Of a DNA stretch of 64,000 bases, positions 1 through 9,505 are shown piece by piece (the stretch's first letter is position 1; every line of letters starts with the position of its first letter). Under the pieces are notes generated by a model. It saw nothing but the letters and a program-made list of their open reading frames with translations, was not told the origin of the DNA and searched no databases. Location: the NCBI GenBank assembly GCA_016716405.1, contig JADJWK010000002.1, forward strand, positions 496,001-560,000, given 5' to 3'. The position numbers and the translations under genes are program-made. The stretch comes from Candidatus Melainabacteria bacterium. Its GTDB lineage: Bacteria; Cyanobacteriota; Vampirovibrionia; Obscuribacterales; Obscuribacteraceae.

Positions 1-1260
1 GTAGAAGAGTAGTGGTAACCGGGATCGGCATGATCACGCCCCTGGGCATCGGCCGGGAAGACTGTTGGAAGGCTATGCTCAACGGCGAGAGCGGAGTGTC
101 CAATATCACTCACTTCGATCCGGACGAGATCGGGCTTGATGTCAAGATCGCATCCGAAGTGAAGAACTTCAATATCCAGGACTTTTATCCCGACCGGCGC
201 AAATGGGGCTCCATGCTCAAGGAGATGGACAGGGTAACGCTATTCTCCATGGTGGCATCGAAGCTTGCCCTGGAGGATGCGAATCTGGAGATTCGCGCCA
301 CCAATCCAGAGCGGGTCGGTACTTTCATCGGCACCGGGGTGGGCGGACTGATTACTACTACTGCGGACTACATCAAGCTCATGGAAGGCGGTCCAAAGAA
401 GATTGGTCTGCGCACAGTGATCAGGCTGATGCCCAATGCTCCCTCCGGACAGGTTGCCATCGAATATGGTGCGAAGGGCCGGGCCAAGAGCGATTCGACG
501 GCTTGCGCAAGCGGCCTGGATTCGCTGTTCGACGCTTTCATGTACATTCGGGACAACCGGGCCGACGTGATGATCTCCGGCGGAGCCGAGGCCTGCATCA
601 ACACATTCACGGTTGCCTCCTTCAACAATATGATGGCCCTCTCCAAGCGCAACGATGATCCCAAGAAAGCAAGCCGTCCATTCAACATCGATCGCGATGG
701 TTTTGTCATCGGTGAAGGTTCTGTAGTGCTCATCCTCGAGGAGCTCGAGCACGCTCTCCGGCGCAATGCCACTATCTATGCCGAGATTGTCGGCGGCGGG
801 GCCAGTTGCGACGCGACCCATATAGTCGCCCCGCACGAGACCGGAGACGGAGCCTCCCGGGCTATCAGAGAGGCTCTCCGGGATGCCGAGCTCACCCCTG
901 ACCAGATCGACTATATAAACGCTCATGGAACCTCCACTCCTCTGAACGACGAGCGCGAGACCCTGGCTATCAAGAATGTCTTCGGTGAGCATTCCTACAG
1001 GCTCGCTGTCTCGAGCACCAAGTCCATGGTCGGGCCATCTCCTCGGTGGTGCCGGCGCCATCGGCGCTGCCGCAACCGCTCTCACGATCAGGGACCAGAA
1101 GATACATCCCACCATTAATTACGATAATCCCGATCCGAAGTGCGATCTGGACTATGTGCCCAACCGGTTCCGGGAAGCCCGGGTCGATCATGCAATGTGT
1201 GAAGCTCTCGGCTTCGGCGGTCACAACACCGTCCTGGTGATGACCAAGTATGTAGCCTGA
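1..1260 (+). CDS. fabF: Beta-ketoacyl-ACP synthase II, 5'-truncated and frameshifted
   Basis: Condensing enzyme that elongates acyl-ACP with malonyl-ACP in fatty-acid synthesis, a cytosolic thiolase-fold homodimer. The frame is open from base 3 (RRVVVTGIG), so the true start lies upstream of the window. The nucleophile motif STACASG and the first catalytic histidine motif HGTSTPLND are read normally. At 1035-1036 an extra C in the run GGGCC shifts the frame exactly at the second catalytic histidine: the upstream frame ends as nonsense at 1118. The frame that starts on the other side gives GHLLGGAGAIGAAATALT and continues to the natural end LVMTKYVA at 1260. With one base removed the product is about 418 residues from the window edge, normal for FabF. 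A sequencing or assembly indel is more likely than a real pseudogene, because both sides are otherwise well conserved. Confidence 0.93.
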
Positions 1261-1266
1261 GGGCTG

Positions 1267-4200
1267 TTACACCACTGCTTCGGTGCCGCCTTCGCTGTTG
1301 GCTGCCGAGAGAAGGGCTTCGGTGATCTCTTTTTCGTCGGCCTGGCTGGAGCCGGCGGCATTGTTGCCCTGGTCAGGGTCCACCTTGGCGAAGGTGAGTC
1401 CGGAAGGGCTGCTATAGGCAGCAATGGAGGTCTGCCCGGGACCGCCCCCAGAGTTGACTCTGGTGCGATCGAGACCCTGGGCCTCAGTATTCTCTCTTCC
1501 GATTAGATCGTGAATCGAGGAGCTCAGCTTCATGCCCTGGGCGACTGCCACCGAGCGCAGGGAGTTGGAGAGCTGGGCGGAGCCGGCGCCGGCCGAGCCG
1601 AATCCGGTGATCTTGTTGGCTCTGACACGCTCTTCGGTGGCGTTGAGGAGTTGACCCTGGACATTGAAATCTCTGATCCGGCGCATGCTGAACTGCTGGA
1701 TAGCCAGCTTGACCAGGTCTCCCTGTCTGGCATCCGGCGACATGGGAGTGAATCGCACTGTACGGGCCAGGGGCAGACGCTGCACCGCAGCCGGTGCATC
1801 TGGGGCGACATAGCCTATTTGAGAGAAGCTCCGCAGTTTGCCGGTGCCCTGAAGATCCTTCTCCATCCGGTAGGCATCCGGAGAGTCGATCATCGCTCCA
1901 TGGCGGTTGAGGAAACCATCGCTCGGGACGTCACTCTCTCTCGACTCGGTGTTGTCGCCGGAGTCGGGTCTCATTCGCTCGCGCAGCCTGTCGGCTTCGG
2001 TACCGGGCTCGGCGTAGCGATCCAGGAGGTCGGAGGTCTTCAGACCGAGATAGGTGGCAGTACCGCCAGCACTTACGCCCAGGAGCGAGGCGTTCAGCAG
2101 GAAAGTGCGACTCAGCTTGGGATCCTGGAAGGTGAGCAGATATTTGCCTGCCTGATAGAAATTGCTGGCGCCGGCGCCGAGGCGGCTGGTGCTGCCGCCT
2201 GCCGCCAGGGTGCGCATCTTCCAGCCTTCGCTTGTGAGACCGTCGATGAGGAGTTGCTGGTAGGCGGCCGGATCGCCCTTGCGAACGAGCTTCTGCAGGG
2301 CGCCGTCACGAAGCTGCATCATCACGGGATCGGCGGTATTGGCTGCGAAGTCGGCAACGGTATGGGCGATGCGGGTTTGTTGCAGAGAAGCGGTCTCGCC
2401 ACCCTGGAGGAAACGGGCTACATCCAGGCGTTGACCGACTTCTGCCAGGTCGCCGCTGCGGTTGGCGAGATCGGCCAGGCGGGTCACTCGCGGCATATTT
2501 CTACCGATCATCAGCTCCTGCTGAGCGATGACATTCTGGACGAGACCGGATTGCTCGGTTAGATTGGCTTTCAGTCTGGCGATCAGACCTTCCAGAGCAG
2601 CCTGGTTCTGCGGGCTGAGGCTGGCGAGGCTGCGCTCCAGGCTGGCGATCAAACCGGCATTGCTGGTGCCCGAGCCGATCTGGGAGGCGATGGTCTCGAT
2701 GCGGCTCAGAGCCACCGCTTCTTCCGCCGAGACCGGTACCAGCCCGCTGGTGACCGTGCCTACCTGTCTGCCTGCGTGAGCGGTGGCGGCGGCGGTCTGC
2801 TCCAGGCGAGCGATGTCTACTGTTTCGTCGACGATCGCTCTGACATCGCGGCCGACCTGACCGGGAAGAGCGTCCACCTGGTTATATACTCGTTTGAGGA
2901 TTTCGCCTCTCTGCGTAGTGTTGCCGAACGCGGCCAGGTCTTCCTTGATACCATTTATGAAGCTTCTGGTGACATCGGAGGAAGTGCCCTCGGCGATGCG
3001 AGCGAGAGCCTCCTGTGCCTGCGCGCCCTGGGTCGAGAACCGCGAAAGTGTGTTGGTCTCGGCGATGGTGTCGTCCAGTGATTTGAGGGACGGCTTGAGA
3101 GCCTGGGTCAGCTCCGGATCGTCGATGACTTTGACGAGTTGCTGGAATCTGGTGACAGCGGTGGACTGCGGGCGGGTGGCCAGGTCGTCGGCTGCCTTGA
3201 CGAGGGTTTCACGAACGACGGGGCTGGCATTCCCGGATTCGACAAAGCGGGTGACGGCGTTGGCAACCGTATCGGCTTGCTCGAAGAGTCTCTGGGTAGC
3301 TTGCTCCAGACGTCTCGCTCTCTCGAGATTGATTGCCGACTGCTCTACCTCGCCCAGGGCGGTGCGAATGCTGTTGATCGTGCGTGAATCGACTTTGCCT
3401 TCCATAAGCTTGAGGCTGTCATCGATCTGGCGGACAAGAGCCATATCGTCGGTGGATCGGCCGAGCCGTCCGGCATTGGTGGCGATATCGTCCAGAAGAC
3501 CGGCGGGCAGATTGCCTCTTTCCGCGGCGGTGACCAGCTCGTCGATCTGACGGGTGAGATTGCCGCCCTGTCTGGTCAGGGTCTGTGTCGCTGTCCCGAC
3601 AGCCGTGGCTGCGCTTTGTCGCTGGGCGGATACGATCAACTTGTTGGTATCATCGGCGAGGCGGGTCAGGTCATCACCGAATCCGGTACCGAGCTTCTCG
3701 AGATTCTCGAGTGCGCGTCTTGCTTGCTTGATCGTCAGATCGTCGACGGTGCCTTCCGCAATCCGTCTGCTGGCGGTGGCCAGATCGTCGAGGTTGTTGT
3801 TGACTAGAGTAGCGGTCTTCCGGGGGAGTGTCTCGGCGGCTTTTTCCTGGAGACGGGCGATACTCTGGCTGACATTGGACGAGTGCTCGGCGGTTTGAGC
3901 GGTGAATGTGGCGGTATTATCGATAGTGCTGGCCAGAAGCTCCGTCGCCAGGCTTGTATTGCGGCTGGCAGTGGTGAGTGCGCGGCTGTCCTGCGCGAGT
4001 CTGGCGATATCGTCCTGGAATCTTGGTCCGGCAAGCTCGGATAGCCGCCTGACAGAAAGCTCGATCTCTCTGGAGGCCTGGGCGGCTCTGGCAGCGCTGG
4101 TGGATTCGTCCGTGAGCGCGCGGCTGTTTCTCGAGATCGAATCCAGCTCCTGACGCATCAGTCTGGATGTATCGTCGACTCCATTGACCTTCTTGAGGAG

Positions 4201-4344
4201 ATCGTCGGCGCCCTGACCGACCTGATTGGCGTGGACTCTGACCTGGCGGACCGACTCGTCGAGGAATTTCGGAACGTCATCCAGGGAGCGAGGCAGGGCG
4301 TTTTCCACTACCCGGCCGCTGAGACCCATGGTGTTGTCGGTCAA
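1267..4344 (-). CDS. Giant helical repeat protein, C-terminal part
   Basis: First ATG-initiated stretch of the frame that holds the C-terminal half of a giant protein; the frame is in fact open further upstream, to about 4596, where it continues the 203-residue repeats encoded at 4446-9167. I do not recognise a family. The visible 1025 residues are mostly amphipathic helix rich in Ala, Leu, Asp, Arg, Ser and Thr, with recurring phrases such as LARTLxR/LDD that look like diverged versions of the upstream repeat. Around residues 740-800 there is a less repetitive segment (FYQAGKYLLTFQDPK followed by a hydrophobic stretch TFLLNASLLGVSAGG), possibly a membrane segment. The end is Gly/Ser rich. 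It converges on fabF with a 6-base gap. The frame is coding: an M start at 4344 has no good ribosome site, supporting the view that it is the 3' part of a frameshifted gene. Confidence 0.75.
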   Translation of the reverse strand: MTDNTMGLSGRVVENALPRSLDDVPKFLDESVRQVRVHANQVGQGADDLLKKVNGVDDTSRLMRQELDSISRNSRALTDESTSAARAAQASREIELSVRRLSELAGPRFQDDIARLAQDSRALTTASRNTSLATELLASTIDNTATFTAQTAEHSSNVSQSIARLQEKAAETLPRKTATLVNNNLDDLATASRRIAEGTVDDLTIKQARRALENLEKLGTGFGDDLTRLADDTNKLIVSAQRQSAATAVGTATQTLTRQGGNLTRQIDELVTAAERGNLPAGLLDDIATNAGRLGRSTDDMALVRQIDDSLKLMEGKVDSRTINSIRTALGEVEQSAINLERARRLEQATQRLFEQADTVANAVTRFVESGNASPVVRETLVKAADDLATRPQSTAVTRFQQLVKVIDDPELTQALKPSLKSLDDTIAETNTLSRFSTQGAQAQEALARIAEGTSSDVTRSFINGIKEDLAAFGNTTQRGEILKRVYNQVDALPGQVGRDVRAIVDETVDIARLEQTAAATAHAGRQVGTVTSGLVPVSAEEAVALSRIETIASQIGSGTSNAGLIASLERSLASLSPQNQAALEGLIARLKANLTEQSGLVQNVIAQQELMIGRNMPRVTRLADLANRSGDLAEVGQRLDVARFLQGGETASLQQTRIAHTVADFAANTADPVMMQLRDGALQKLVRKGDPAAYQQLLIDGLTSEGWKMRTLAAGGSTSRLGAGASNFYQAGKYLLTFQDPKLSRTFLLNASLLGVSAGGTATYLGLKTSDLLDRYAEPGTEADRLRERMRPDSGDNTESRESDVPSDGFLNRHGAMIDSPDAYRMEKDLQGTGKLRSFSQIGYVAPDAPAAVQRLPLARTVRFTPMSPDARQGDLVKLAIQQFSMRRIRDFNVQGQLLNATEERVRANKITGFGSAGAGSAQLSNSLRSVAVAQGMKLSSSIHDLIGRENTEAQGLDRTRVNSGGGPGQTSIAAYSSPSGLTFAKVDPDQGNNAAGSSQADEKEITEALLSAANSEGGTEAVV

Positions 4345-7300
4345 GCGGCTGCCGAGCTTGACGGCGTCGTCGAGACCCTCGATGGAGCGGGAGAGAGTGC
4401 GAGCCAGGTCGGGATTCTCGGCGGCGATCTTTTGAATGGTTTGTTCTATACCGGCAAGGGCGCTCTGGCGGTTGGCGGTGGTGGAGAAGGTGTTGACGGA
4501 GCGCTCCAGGTCGTCGAGGCTGGTGGCGACATTGTCCGAGAGACCGGGAAGAGCGCGGGCGGCGCCGATCTCGTCGGTGAGACCGGAGAGCTTGCGGAGA
4601 CGATATCGTCCGAAGCGGAAGTGACCAGGCGGCTGATATCATCGGTGACCCGGCTGATGTTCTGACCCAGAGGGCCGGCGGAATGCTGGGCGAGATTGGT
4701 GGAGGCTTGCTGGAGCTTGAGGGCGGCGCGGCTCATCTCGTCGGTGGTGGCGCCGGGCTTGCTGAGGATACCGGCGTTTTCGGCGATGGTCTCGAGCTCT
4801 TTGCGGACGGCGGTGGAGACATTGTCGGTGCCGCTGCCTGCTGCTTTTGCCAGGTCGTCCACGGAGCCTGTGAGGGTGCGGGCGCTTTCGGTGACGGCAG
4901 GAGCGACATTGTCGATCACCGGAGCAGTACGCCGGACGAGGCTTTCGGTGGCGGAGCCGCCGAGCTTGACGGCGTCGTCGAGACCCTCGATGGAGCGGGA
5001 GAGGGTGCGAGCCAGGTCGGGATTCTCGGCGGCGATCTTTTGAATGGTTCGTTCTATACCGGCAAGGGCGCTCTGGCGGTTGGCGGTGGAGGAGAAGGTG
5101 TTGACGGAGCGCTCCAGGTCGTCGAGGCTGGTGGCGACATTGTCCGAGAGACCGGGAAGAGCGCGGGCGGCGCCGATCCCGTCGGTGAGACCGGAGAGCT
5201 TGCGGGAGACGATATCGTCCGAAGCGGAAGTGACCAGGCGGCTGACATCATCGGTGACCCGGCTGATGTTCTGACCCAGAGGGCCGCCGGAGTGCTGGGC
5301 GAGATTGGTGGATGCTTGCTGGAGCTTGAGGGCGGCGCGGCTCATCTCGTCGGTGGTGACGCCGGGCTTGCTGAGGATACCGGCGTTTTCGGCGATGGTC
5401 TCGAGCTCTTTGCGGACGGCGGTGGAGACATTGTCGGTGCCGCTGCCTGCTGCTTTTGCCAGGTCGTCCACGGAGCCTGTGAGGGTGCGGGCGCTTTCGG
5501 TGACGGCAGGAGCGACATTGTCGATAACCGGAGCAGTACGCCGGACGAGGCTTTCGGTGGCGGAGCCGCCGAGCTTGACGGCGTCGTCGAGACCCTCGAT
5601 GGAGCGGGAGAGGGTGCGTGCCAGGTCGGGGTTCTCGGCGGCGATCTTTTGAATGGTTTGTTCTATACCGGCAAGGGCGCTCTGGCGGTTGGCGGTGGTG
5701 GAGAAGGTGTTGACGGAGCGCTCCAGGTCGTCGAGGCTGGTGGCGACATTGTCCGAGAGACCGGGAAGAGCGCGGGCGGCGCCGATCTCGTCGGTGAGAC
5801 CGGAGAGCTTGCGGGAGACGATGTCGTCCGAAGCGGAAGTGACCAGGCGGCTGACATCATCGGTGACCCGGCTGATGTTCTGACCCAGAGGGCCGCCGGA
5901 ATGCTGGGCGAGATTGGTGGAGGCTTGCTGGAGCTTGAGGGCGGCGCGGCTCATCTCGTCGGTGGTGGCGCCGGGCTTGCTGAGGATACCGGCGTTTTCG
6001 GCGATGGTCTCGAGCTCTTTGCGGACGGCGGTGGAGACATTGTCGGTGCCGCTGCCTGCTGCTTTTGCCAGGTCGTCCACGGAGCCTGTGAGGGTGCGGG
6101 CGCTTTCGGTGACGGCAGGAGCGACATTGTCGATAACCGGAGCAGTACGCCGGACGAGGCTTTCGGTGGCGGAGCCGCCGAGCTTGACGGCGTCGTCGAG
6201 ACCCTCGATGGAGCGGGAGAGGGTGCGAGCCAGGTCGGGATTCTCGGCGGCGATCTTTTGAATGGTTCGTTCTATACCGGCAAGGGCGCTCTGACGGTTG
6301 GCGGTGGTGGAGAAGGTGTTGACGGAGCGCTCCAGGTCGTCGAGGCTGGTGGCGACATTGTCCGAGAGACCGGGAAGAGCGCGGGCGGCGCCGATCTCGT
6401 CGGTGAGACCGGAGAGCTTGCGGGAGACGATATCGTCCGAAGCGGAAGTGACCAGGCGGCTGACATCATCGGTGACCCGGCTGATGTTCTGACCCAGAGG
6501 GCCGCCGGAATGCTGGGCGAGATTGGTGGAGGCTTGCTGGAGCTTGAGGGCGGCGCGGCTCATCTCGTCGGTGGTGGCGCCGGGCTTGCTGAGGATACCG
6601 GCGTTTTCGGCGATGGTCTCGAGCTCTTTGCGGACGGCGGTGGAGACATTGTCGGTGCCGCTGCCTGCTGCTTTTGCCAGGTCGTCCACGGAGCCTGTGA
6701 GGGTGCGGGCGCTTTCGGTGACGGCAGGAGCGACATTGTCGGCGGCAGGAGCGAGGTTGTCGACCAAAGGAGCGACATTGTCGATAACCGGAGCAGTACG
6801 CCGGACGAGGCTTTCGGTGGCGGAGCCGCCGAGCTTGACGGCGTCGTCGAGACCCTCGATGGAGCGGGAGAGGGTGCGAGCCAGGTCGGGATTCTCGGCG
6901 GCGATCTTTTGAATGGTTTGTTCTATACCGGCAAGGGCGCTCTGACGGTTGGCGGTGGTGGAGAAGGTGTTGACGGAGCGCTCCAGGTCGTCGAGGCTGG
7001 TGGCGACATTGTCCGAGAGACCGGGAAGAGCGCGGGCGGCGCCGATCTCGTCGGTGAGACCGGAGAGCTTGCGGGAGACGATATCGTCCGAAGCGGAAGT
7101 GACCAGGCGGCTGACATCATCGGTGACCCGGCTGATGTTCTGACCCAGAGGGCCGGCGGAATGCTGGGCGAGATTGGTGGAGGCTTGCTGGAGCTTGAGG
7201 GCGGCGCGGCTCATCTCGTCGGTGGTGGCGCCGGGCTTGCTGAGGATACCGGCGTTTTCGGCGATGGTCTCGAGCTCTTTGCGGACGGCAGTGGAGACAT

Positions 7301-7738
7301 TGTCGGTGCCGCTGCCTGCTGCTTTTGCCAGGTCGTCCACGGAGCCTGTGAGGGTGCGGGCGCTTTCGGTGACGGCAGGAGCGACATTGTCGGCGGCAGG
7401 AGCGAGGTTGTCGACCAAAGGAGCGACATTGTCGATAACCGGAGCAGTACGCCGGACGAGGCTTTCGGTGGCGGAGCCGCCGAGCTTGACGGCGTCGTCG
7501 AGACCCTCGATGGAGCGGGAGAGAGTACGTGCCAGGTCGGGATTCTCGGCGGCGATCTTTTGAATGGTTTGTTCTATACCGGCAAGGGCGCTCTGACGGT
7601 TGGCGGTGGTGGAGAAGGTGTTGACGGAGCGCTCCAGGTCGTCGAGGCTGGTGGCGACATTGTCCGAGAGACCGGGCAGAGCGCGGGCGGCGCCGATCTC
7701 GTCGGTGAGACCGGAGAGCTTGCGGGAGACGATATTGT
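4345..7738 (-). repeat. Tandem 609/651-bp coding repeats
   Basis: Five near-identical direct repeats inside the giant gene, plus a sixth copy of the SRKLSGLTDEIG half. Equivalent points fall at 7174, 6523, 5914, 5305 and 4696, giving periods of 651, 609, 609 and 609 bases. The two copies nearest the N terminus carry an extra 42 bases (14 residues, LVDNLAPAADNVAP). Copies differ by only a few substitutions, so the array is recent or homogenised by recombination. Copy number in an assembly may be collapsed. Confidence 0.93.
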
Positions 7739-9167
7739 CCGAGGTGTTGCCCAGGAGGGTCGAGACGTGCCGGGTTACCTGCTCGACATTCCGTCCCAGA
7801 GAACCTCCTGAGTGCTCGACCAGGCCGGCGGTCGCTCTCTCGATCTTGAGCGCCGCTTCGGAAAGCTCGGTAGTCGTGGCGCCGGGCTTGGTCAGAATAC
7901 GGGCGTTCTCTGTGATGGTGCTGACTGTGGCTGTGATATTGTCGGAGCCCTGACCGCCTGCCTTGAGGAGGTCGTCCAGAGAGCCCGCCAGGTTATCGAC
8001 CCCTTCGGTCATCGCATGCCCGCTGGCGGTCAGGAGCCTGCCAGCCTGAGTGCGTGCGGCGCTGGTCGAAAGCGGCTTGAAGGTGGTGGAGCCGATCTCG
8101 CCGGCAGTGCCGCGCATGGTGGGAAGCAGCGAGCCTGTATGGCTTCCGCCGTTGCCGGCGACTCGTTCGGTGAGCCCGGCGAAATTGCTGGTGACGCCGC
8201 CGGGAGTCGAATATGCCGGTGTCAGTCCGCCGATACGGGTCTCCAGGGCGCCCAGGGGTTTGGGAGCGAATTTCGTGGCGGTGGCGGTCTCATCCAGGAG
8301 ACTGCCGGCGTTGTCCAGGAGGCTTCCTGTCCGGGCGGCAGCATCATCCAGCAGGTTTCCGCTCCGGACGGCGGCGTCGTCCAGGAGACTGGTCACCCGG
8401 ACGCTTCTGCTGGCCATGGACATATTGTCCGTCATACCTGTATAGCCGGCTTTGGAGCCGCCGCCACCGACGAAGAGCAGGGCTGCGAAGGTCGTGGCGC
8501 GACCGACCAGATGTCCTTTCTCTTCGGTCGTTCCGGTGCTCAGGGTCTGACCGGCGTCGGCCACGGCATCCTTGATCACCTTTGTGCGGGAACCGTCGCC
8601 GAGACCTACCACGTCGACGCTGAGACCGCCGGCGAAGGTGGCTACTCCGGCAGCGTTGTTGGTGAGATTGACCAGGAAGCCGGACCTTACCGACTTGCCC
8701 TGGGCATGTGCAAGGATGGCGTCATCGGTGCTCATCTTGGGCCCGGTGCCGAGACCGTGCAGACCGACGACGGTGTTCTTGAGCTCGTCGAAGACGCCCA
8801 GCCCGAAGCCCACGGCAGCGCCCCTGTCGGCCTTGGGAGCAGGGCTCTGGTTGCCTCCGGAAGACAGGTCCAGGAGCGCATTGCCGGTACTGCCCTTGGG
8901 ACGAGGTGCGGCGGTGACCTCGGTGCTGGCGGCAAGGAGATTGTCCGTGCTTGCGACTCTGGTCTCCGGGCTGGCGGCGGTGCCCGAACCTTTGTCTGCG
9001 GCTGCAAGCAAGGGGTTCTCAGTACGTGTCGGGTTTCCTACTGGTACGGATGCGGCGGTAAGTAGATTGAGACCTTTATTGCTGGTGTCCGGGGCGGCGT
9101 CCTGGCTCGACTGATCTTTTGAAGATCCGTCGCCGCTGCCGTTTCGCATTAGGTCTGCCAGAGACAT
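4446..9167 (-). CDS. Giant tandem-repeat protein, N-terminal part
   Basis: Unrecognised protein. The N-terminal 120 residues are low complexity (Ser/Ala/Gly/Asn, with NLLAA, NPLLAA and NALLDL phrases), then comes a globular-looking stretch (GVFDELKNTVVGLHG) and a hydrophobic Gly-rich segment near residues 225-245 (TFAALLFVGGGGSKAG). From about residue 390 it is almost pure repeat: five units of 203 or 217 residues, nearly identical at the DNA level, each with the phrases TLTGSVDDLAKAAGSG, TAVRKELETIAENAG and SRKLSGLTDEIGAARALPG. The last 50 residues (SSPVSPTRSAPP...) are the repeat read out of frame, caused by one missing G at 4596-4597. Restoring it joins this frame to 1267-4344 and gives 2633 residues. 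The pattern suggests a long alpha-helical surface or structural protein. No function is claimed. Confidence 0.8.
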   Translation of the reverse strand: MSLADLMRNGSGDGSSKDQSSQDAAPDTSNKGLNLLTAASVPVGNPTRTENPLLAAADKGSGTAASPETRVASTDNLLAASTEVTAAPRPKGSTGNALLDLSSGGNQSPAPKADRGAAVGFGLGVFDELKNTVVGLHGLGTGPKMSTDDAILAHAQGKSVRSGFLVNLTNNAAGVATFAGGLSVDVVGLGDGSRTKVIKDAVADAGQTLSTGTTEEKGHLVGRATTFAALLFVGGGGSKAGYTGMTDNMSMASRSVRVTSLLDDAAVRSGNLLDDAAARTGSLLDNAGSLLDETATATKFAPKPLGALETRIGGLTPAYSTPGGVTSNFAGLTERVAGNGGSHTGSLLPTMRGTAGEIGSTTFKPLSTSAARTQAGRLLTASGHAMTEGVDNLAGSLDDLLKAGGQGSDNITATVSTITENARILTKPGATTTELSEAALKIERATAGLVEHSGGSLGRNVEQVTRHVSTLLGNTSDNIVSRKLSGLTDEIGAARALPGLSDNVATSLDDLERSVNTFSTTANRQSALAGIEQTIQKIAAENPDLARTLSRSIEGLDDAVKLGGSATESLVRRTAPVIDNVAPLVDNLAPAADNVAPAVTESARTLTGSVDDLAKAAGSGTDNVSTAVRKELETIAENAGILSKPGATTDEMSRAALKLQQASTNLAQHSAGPLGQNISRVTDDVSRLVTSASDDIVSRKLSGLTDEIGAARALPGLSDNVATSLDDLERSVNTFSTTANRQSALAGIEQTIQKIAAENPDLARTLSRSIEGLDDAVKLGGSATESLVRRTAPVIDNVAPLVDNLAPAADNVAPAVTESARTLTGSVDDLAKAAGSGTDNVSTAVRKELETIAENAGILSKPGATTDEMSRAALKLQQASTNLAQHSGGPLGQNISRVTDDVSRLVTSASDDIVSRKLSGLTDEIGAARALPGLSDNVATSLDDLERSVNTFSTTANRQSALAGIERTIQKIAAENPDLARTLSRSIEGLDDAVKLGGSATESLVRRTAPVIDNVAPAVTESARTLTGSVDDLAKAAGSGTDNVSTAVRKELETIAENAGILSKPGATTDEMSRAALKLQQASTNLAQHSGGPLGQNISRVTDDVSRLVTSASDDIVSRKLSGLTDEIGAARALPGLSDNVATSLDDLERSVNTFSTTANRQSALAGIEQTIQKIAAENPDLARTLSRSIEGLDDAVKLGGSATESLVRRTAPVIDNVAPAVTESARTLTGSVDDLAKAAGSGTDNVSTAVRKELETIAENAGILSKPGVTTDEMSRAALKLQQASTNLAQHSGGPLGQNISRVTDDVSRLVTSASDDIVSRKLSGLTDGIGAARALPGLSDNVATSLDDLERSVNTFSSTANRQSALAGIERTIQKIAAENPDLARTLSRSIEGLDDAVKLGGSATESLVRRTAPVIDNVAPAVTESARTLTGSVDDLAKAAGSGTDNVSTAVRKELETIAENAGILSKPGATTDEMSRAALKLQQASTNLAQHSAGPLGQNISRVTDDISRLVTSASDDIVSASSPVSPTRSAPPALFPVSRTMSPPASTTWSAPSTPSPPPPTARAPLPV
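4594..4598 (-). other. Frameshift point in the giant repeat gene
   Basis: In the other repeat copies the sequence reads cttgcgggagac; here it reads cttgcggagac, one G short at 4596-4597. Upstream and downstream of this point the repeat peptide continues in two different minus-strand frames. With the base restored the two reading frames form a single 2634-codon gene. Confidence 0.9.
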
Positions 9168-9505
9168 GGTTGGGAGTAATCCGCCGCTTTACAGTGATTT
9201 GCCTTCTTTGCCAGTTTGCCGCTGCTTGTCAAGAGGGCTTGTCGTTAGTGCATATATGCCGGTCCGTCGGAAATTCGACAAAGCTGCTCTTGACAAACCC
9301 AGCATAAATGCAACCGGGTGGGTCTGAAGTGGGGAAAATACGAAAAACGACCGCAGTATAAGAGATTTAGATCACGTTTAATGTTCTATCTGATCTCCAC
9401 CTGATAAATTCCCTTAAAAGGCGCTTTCTAAACGCGTTTCGGTTGTCAAGCGCTGCTTGCGGCGCCCAACCGGGGCTCGCACAGGAATGAAAGGGAGCTG
9501 AGCCA
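9168..9505. promoter_or_regulatory. Divergent intergenic region with inverted repeat
   Basis: The 338 bases between the giant gene and cysE hold no gene. A perfect 10-base inverted repeat is present, TTGTCAAGAG at 9226-9235 and CTCTTGACAA at 9287-9296. A third partial copy (TTGTCAAGCG) lies near 9443. The arms contain TTGACA, the consensus -35 hexamer, on opposite strands, but no well-spaced -10 was found for either. It could be a divergent promoter/operator region. Confidence 0.35.

Noticed and set aside
4683..7811. 1042-codon plus-strand open frame opposite the giant repeat gene
   Set aside because: It is the antisense of the tandem repeats; its length comes from repeating one stop-free GC-rich unit, it has no ribosome site, and the minus-strand frames carry the coherent helical repeat.
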